A DNA stretch of 64,000 nucleotides from Verrucomicrobiales bacterium (GTDB lineage: Bacteria > Verrucomicrobiota > Verrucomicrobiia > Limisphaerales > J093), in the NCBI GenBank assembly GCA_024233305.1, contig JACKPV010000025.1, positions 62,001 through 126,000 on the forward strand, given 5' to 3'. Both the position numbers and the translations under genes were made by a program. Positions within the stretch are counted from its first letter, which is position 1; each line of letters starts with the position of its first letter. Of this stretch, positions 60,833 through 64,000 are shown one piece after another. The notes under the pieces were generated by a model. That model was not told the DNA's origin and did not search any database. It saw nothing but the letters and a program-made list of their open reading frames with translations.

Positions 60833-62829
60833 TCCCTGTTTCCTGCCCCAGAACTGGCGGCGAGATTCATCCGCCAACCGACCGGTTCATCCGGGGCGCC
60901 CTCTGCACGGACCGACAGGCCGTCGCCGTTGCACAAGGGAGCGATAAGCCGCACCGTGGTCCCTTCGCCGGGGTTCGATTCACACTCGAAATGGCCGTGC
61001 AGGAGCGCGGCTCGTCGTCGCATGGTCTCCATTCCGAGCCCTCCGCCGGGAAGGGTTCCCGCGACGATGCCGCAGCCGTCGTCGCGGACTTCCAGCACCA
61101 GCCCGGATTCTCCGCCGGTCAACCGGACGGTGATGCGCCCGGCCCGGGCGTGGCGCAGGCTGTTGCTCAGTGCTTCCCGCGCGAAGCTGGCGAGGTGCAC
61201 GGCCTGGACGGGATCCAGCCGATCGGAAAGCGCCCGGTCGCAGCACAGGTCGATCCGCGCGGTGGAAGCCGGCTGCAAACGGCGGACGGTCGAATCCAAC
61301 ACCGCCGCCAGACCGCAGGAATCCCGGGTGGGCTCGACCGCGCGCAACCGGGCGAGGAACTGCCGGAGTTCGCCGATCACTGCATCCAGCGAAGCGCGGC
61401 TGCCAGCCAGTCGCCGCCCGGTCTCGGGCAGGTGGGAAAGCACTTCGCCGGCCGCGCGTGTCAGACCGAGTTGAACGGCGTAGAGGGATTGAATGGCGCC
61501 GTCGTGCAGATCGTGGCTGAGCCGTTCGCGTTCGCGCTGGACTCCGCGCAGGGCATCGCGCGCCTCCCGGAGTTCCGCCGCCTGCCGGCTCTCCTTGAGC
61601 CGCCCCCAGATTTGCAGGGCCAGCACCCAGCACACCAGGGCGGTGGTGAGCAATCCCCAGCCGGCGGCCCACCAGGCCCGGTAACGCAGGGATTGCGCAT
61701 CGAAAACCGGCGTGGTGTGGAAGTAGAGCCGCCATGAATCCCCGTACATCGGCCATTCGTGCAGGTGGGCAAACGCCGGTTTGAACGCAGGATCACCGGC
61801 CCGCATCGGTTCCCCGTCCGGGTTGAGCCATTCCGCCTTCGAAGTCAGGTTGGTGCCACCGTGGATTTCCACCCGCACCGCCCGATCCCCGGGACCACAG
61901 GCCTGATTCAGCATCTCCGCCAGGTCGAGATAGGCGAACAGCACCCCTGTATTGAGCTGCCAACGCAACCATCGATCCTCCATCGCCCAGTCCGGATCCG
62001 GAACCAGGGCGGCCCGGAATTCCCCGCGGCGCGGATGGTAGGTGGGCACGAGCATGGTCACCCCCGGAACCGCGCGGCGGTCGGAGCGCCGCACCAACGG
62101 TTGGCGCCCGGCCACCTTGACGTCGTCGCGATAGACGGCGTTCAGCAGCGGTTGGCTCCCCGACTCGTCCGCCGCCAACCGCGGACGCCCGTCGACGTCA
62201 AAGAGCGAGAAGGGATTGGCCTTCCGTTCCCAATCGACCGTCGGCTGACTGAAGCGCTGCCGCCGCACCGCCCCGGTAAGCCGATCGGTTTCGGTGAACT
62301 CGTCGTCGTAGGATTCCGCCGGGCGATGGCCATCCCCATAGACGTCCAGCAGCCAGACCCGCCAGGATTTGTCGCCCGCAAAGCCCTCCGGCAGCGTATA
62401 GAACTCATCCCGTTGGCGGCGCGGGGTTGGCCCCAACCAGTCGCCGAGCGCCTGCATGATGGCCGGTGACGTCGCATTCGTCGCGTAACCGATCGCCAGC
62501 ACTCCCGGGTGATTCCACTGCGGCGAGGTTTGGTTCATGAACTCGTTCCAGGTGTCGAGGGACGGGGTTTCCTCACGGTTCAGCAACCGTTCCAGATCCC
62601 GCAGCAACTCTTCGACCGCCTCGACCCGCCGTTCGAGGTCGACGCCGATTTCGTTGCCGAGCTGGTAGAAACGGGCCTCGTCCGCCCGCTGGCCATCCCG
62701 GTGGAACCAGGTCGCCAGGGACAAGCTGAACGCGGCCCCGATCGCGCCGACCACTCCCACCAAATGGAAGCAGCGCCACGGAATCCGGGCGTCTGCGGCG
62801 GGTCGAGAGGAGTCGTTCCCGAGGTGCAT
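60829..62829 (-). CDS. CHASE-domain sensor histidine kinase (NarX/DegS-type HisKA_3)
   Basis: 666 aa from ATG 62829. The first membrane helix (FHLVGVVGAIGAAFSLSLATWF, ~21-42) and the second (AAGWGLLTTALVCWVLALQIWG, ~385-406) enclose a ~340-residue periplasmic CHASE domain (VDLERRVEAVEELLRDLERLLNREE, SPQWNHPGVLAIGYA, YDDEFTETDRLTGAVRRQRFSQP). The cytoplasmic part has the HisKA_3 box ERLSHDLHDGAIQSLYAVQLGL (phospho-His near 438) and an HATPase with NSLRHARAG (N box), VRDDGCGIVAGTLPGGGLGMETMRRRA (G boxes). It senses an unknown small molecule outside the membrane and phosphorylates the regulator that overlaps it. Confidence 0.95.
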   Translation of the reverse strand: MHLGNDSSRPAADARIPWRCFHLVGVVGAIGAAFSLSLATWFHRDGQRADEARFYQLGNEIGVDLERRVEAVEELLRDLERLLNREETPSLDTWNEFMNQTSPQWNHPGVLAIGYATNATSPAIMQALGDWLGPTPRRQRDEFYTLPEGFAGDKSWRVWLLDVYGDGHRPAESYDDEFTETDRLTGAVRRQRFSQPTVDWERKANPFSLFDVDGRPRLAADESGSQPLLNAVYRDDVKVAGRQPLVRRSDRRAVPGVTMLVPTYHPRRGEFRAALVPDPDWAMEDRWLRWQLNTGVLFAYLDLAEMLNQACGPGDRAVRVEIHGGTNLTSKAEWLNPDGEPMRAGDPAFKPAFAHLHEWPMYGDSWRLYFHTTPVFDAQSLRYRAWWAAGWGLLTTALVCWVLALQIWGRLKESRQAAELREARDALRGVQRERERLSHDLHDGAIQSLYAVQLGLTRAAGEVLSHLPETGRRLAGSRASLDAVIGELRQFLARLRAVEPTRDSCGLAAVLDSTVRRLQPASTARIDLCCDRALSDRLDPVQAVHLASFAREALSNSLRHARAGRITVRLTGGESGLVLEVRDDGCGIVAGTLPGGGLGMETMRRRAALLHGHFECESNPGEGTTVRLIAPLCNGDGLSVRAEGAPDEPVGWRMNLAASSGAGNRE

Positions 62830-62891
62830 CAGGTCACACGATCACGCCTCTTCGTAGCCGAATCCCCCGCCGGTGTCCATGCCCCCGGCTG

Positions 62892-62905
62892 GGGGTATTT
62901 ACCCC
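62892..62905. promoter_or_regulatory. Palindrome upstream of the kinase-regulator operon
   Basis: GGGGTA-TT-TACCCC: two perfect 6-bp arms with a 2-bp spacer, about 62 bp before the kinase start. Each arm looks like half of a NarL-type heptamer (TACYYMT). It could be the operator bound by the NarL-family regulator of this operon; this is inference. Confidence 0.4.
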
Positions 62906-62969
62906 TATTGCCGGTCCGTCTCCCATCTACCGCACCCTCGGAATCGGCGAGACCGTGTAAGCCCCTGGA

Positions 62970-63024
62970 TTTCAGCGCCGACTACACGACGGCGGCTACA
63001 GCGTGTTGAATCGATACGGCTGAG
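62970..63024. repeat. Solo end of a type A MITE
   Basis: Inner palindrome GCGCCGACTACACGACGGCGG, then the tip (reading inward from the right) CCGTATCGATTCAACACG, then the flank CTGAG. No matching left end is found upstream, so this is a truncated copy. It lies between the two-component operon and the sulfatase. Confidence 0.6.
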
Positions 63025-63103
63025 CCGGTAGTTCCGACACCCCCCCGGGAACCGCAACTGGAAAAGGCGTGGCTTACCGGACGGGTTCGCGCATGGTCGG
63101 GGC

Positions 63104-64000
63104 ATGCGCAAACGATGGCTTGCCGTGCTGGCCGCATTCCTTTGGACCGGTTGCCCGAGCGCCACCGCCACGGACGGGCGACCGAACGTGGTCGTCGTTC
63201 TCGCGGATGACCTGGGCTTCTCGGATCTCGGGTGTTACGGCGGGGAAATTGAGACGCCCAACCTGGACCGGTTGGCGGCCGGAGGACTCCGCTTCACCCA
63301 GTTCTACAACTGCGCCAAGTGTGAAACCACCCGCGCCACCCTGTTGACCGGTCGCTACCACCACGAGGTCGGGATCGCGAAGCTCGCCCATGCCGCCACG
63401 CTCGCCGAGGTGGCGCAGCAGGCCGGCTACACGACCTTGATGGCCGGGAAATGGCACATGGAGGGCAACCCCCTTGATCGCGGTTTCGAGCGTTACTTCG
63501 GCCATTTGAGTGGCGCGTGCAACTACTTCACCGGCGACGGCACTTTCCGGATCGACCGCGAGGTTTACGAGGTCCCCGAGTCCGGTTTCTACACGACGGA
63601 CGCCAACACCGACTGGGCTGTCCGTTTTCTCCACGAGGCGCCGACCGACAAGCCGTTCTTCCTCTACCTCGCTTACAACGCCCCGCACTATCCGCTTCAG
63701 GCGCCGGAATCTGACGTGCGCAAGTACCTCGGCCGGTATCGCGGAGGGTGGGACGCGATGCGCAGTGCGCGTGCCGCCCGGCAACAGGCAATGGGCCTGC
63801 TGCCGCACGATTTCACCCCGGCGCCGCGACCGCCGGACGTGCCCGCGTGGGATTCCTTGTCGCTTGCCGAGCAGATCGAACAAGACCTGATGATGGCGAC
63901 TTACGCCGCGATGGTCGACCGGTTGGACCGGAACATCGGGCGTTTGATGGCGGCCCTGGAAGCGACCGGTCGCGCGGACAACACGCTGCTGTTGTTCTTC
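63104..64000 (+). CDS. Secreted sulfatase (arylsulfatase type), 3' end beyond the window
   Basis: 299 codons from ATG 63104, open to the window edge. Signal MRKRWLAVLAAFLWTGCPSATA (the LWTGC could be a lipobox). It has the alkaline-phosphatase-fold start RPNVVVVLADDLGFSDLGCYGGEIETPNLDRLAAGGLRFTQFYN (metal-binding Asp pair). The active-site signature follows as CAKCETTRATLLTG, where C-x-P/S/A-x-R has Thr at the third position. Then come AGKWHM (Lys/His), FLYLAYNAPHYPLQAP and LDRNIGRLMAAL. The cysteine must be converted to formylglycine by a true FGE or by an anaerobic maturase, neither of which is in this window. Likely substrate: sulfated polysaccharide. Confidence 0.94.
   Translation, partial: MRKRWLAVLAAFLWTGCPSATATDGRPNVVVVLADDLGFSDLGCYGGEIETPNLDRLAAGGLRFTQFYNCAKCETTRATLLTGRYHHEVGIAKLAHAATLAEVAQQAGYTTLMAGKWHMEGNPLDRGFERYFGHLSGACNYFTGDGTFRIDREVYEVPESGFYTTDANTDWAVRFLHEAPTDKPFFLYLAYNAPHYPLQAPESDVRKYLGRYRGGWDAMRSARAARQQAMGLLPHDFTPAPRPPDVPAWDSLSLAEQIEQDLMMATYAAMVDRLDRNIGRLMAALEATGRADNTLLLFF

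Overview
The window is high-G+C bacterial DNA. It looks like a verrucomicrobial chromosome (a Pedosphaera/Limisphaera-like member of Verrucomicrobiota). That is an inference from gene content, not from a marker gene: several Tat-exported Gfo/Idh/MocA oxidoreductases, two alpha-L-fucosidases, WbsX and heparinase-type proteins, a PD40/cytochrome-motif protein, a sulfatase, giant RHS proteins and dense small mobile repeats.

Layout. 1-9.4 kb: an edge-truncated bile-acid:Na+ symporter-family transporter, a secreted metallophosphoesterase, two tandem DUF4252-like exported proteins, a Tat-type Gfo/Idh/MocA protein, a GH32 fructosidase and a Tat-type glycosylasparaginase. 9.5-11.3 kb: a small integration scar made of tRNA-Val(CAC), the C-terminal half of a tyrosine recombinase, a lipocalin-like exported protein and the 3' half of a tRNA-Met. 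11.7-20.7 kb: an RHS toxin locus with a secreted beta-helix protein, an RHS protein with an N-terminal C39-peptidase-like domain and a C-terminal toxin, and an overlapping small immunity-like gene. 20.8-29.7 kb: a fucosidase, a broken prophage fragment (two tail-like genes and two terminase pieces in opposite orientations) and an intact IS1380-type element. The IS has inserted cleanly into the 3' end of a WbsX/GH99-like gene, and the original ending of that gene can still be read on the far side of the IS.

29.8-37.1 kb: a minus-strand polysaccharide and sugar-processing group (heparinase II/III-like protein, SRPBCC protein, PD40/CxxCH protein, second fucosidase). 37.5-50.8 kb: the most unusual region. 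It has two large NACHT (STAND ATPase) proteins that both end in a formylglycine-generating-enzyme-like (FGS, C-type-lectin fold) domain but carry different N-terminal effectors, a calcineurin-like phosphoesterase in one and a PD-(D/E)XK-like nuclease in the other. Downstream of the first is a partial copy of its last coding segment. The two copies differ at 14 sites, all in codon positions 1 or 2, and 11 of the 14 have adenine in one copy. That is the signature of a diversity-generating retroelement (DGR) variable region. No reverse transcriptase is in the window. Between the two NACHT genes lie a block of about 140-bp tandem repeats and a ThuA/GH36-like fusion gene.

50.9-59 kb: QueD, a translationally coupled luxE-luxC pair without luciferase, a heptanucleotide tandem repeat, two Tat-type Gfo/Idh/MocA proteins and a HEAT-repeat protein. 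59-64 kb: two MITEs, an RHS remnant, a CHASE-domain histidine kinase overlapping a NarL-type response regulator, and a sulfatase cut by the window edge.

A recurring theme is a family of about 193-bp MITE-like elements whose tips match those of the IS1380 element and which insert at CTNAG, so this one transposase may have scattered them. The annotation rests on reading the sequence and translations only; no database search was run.
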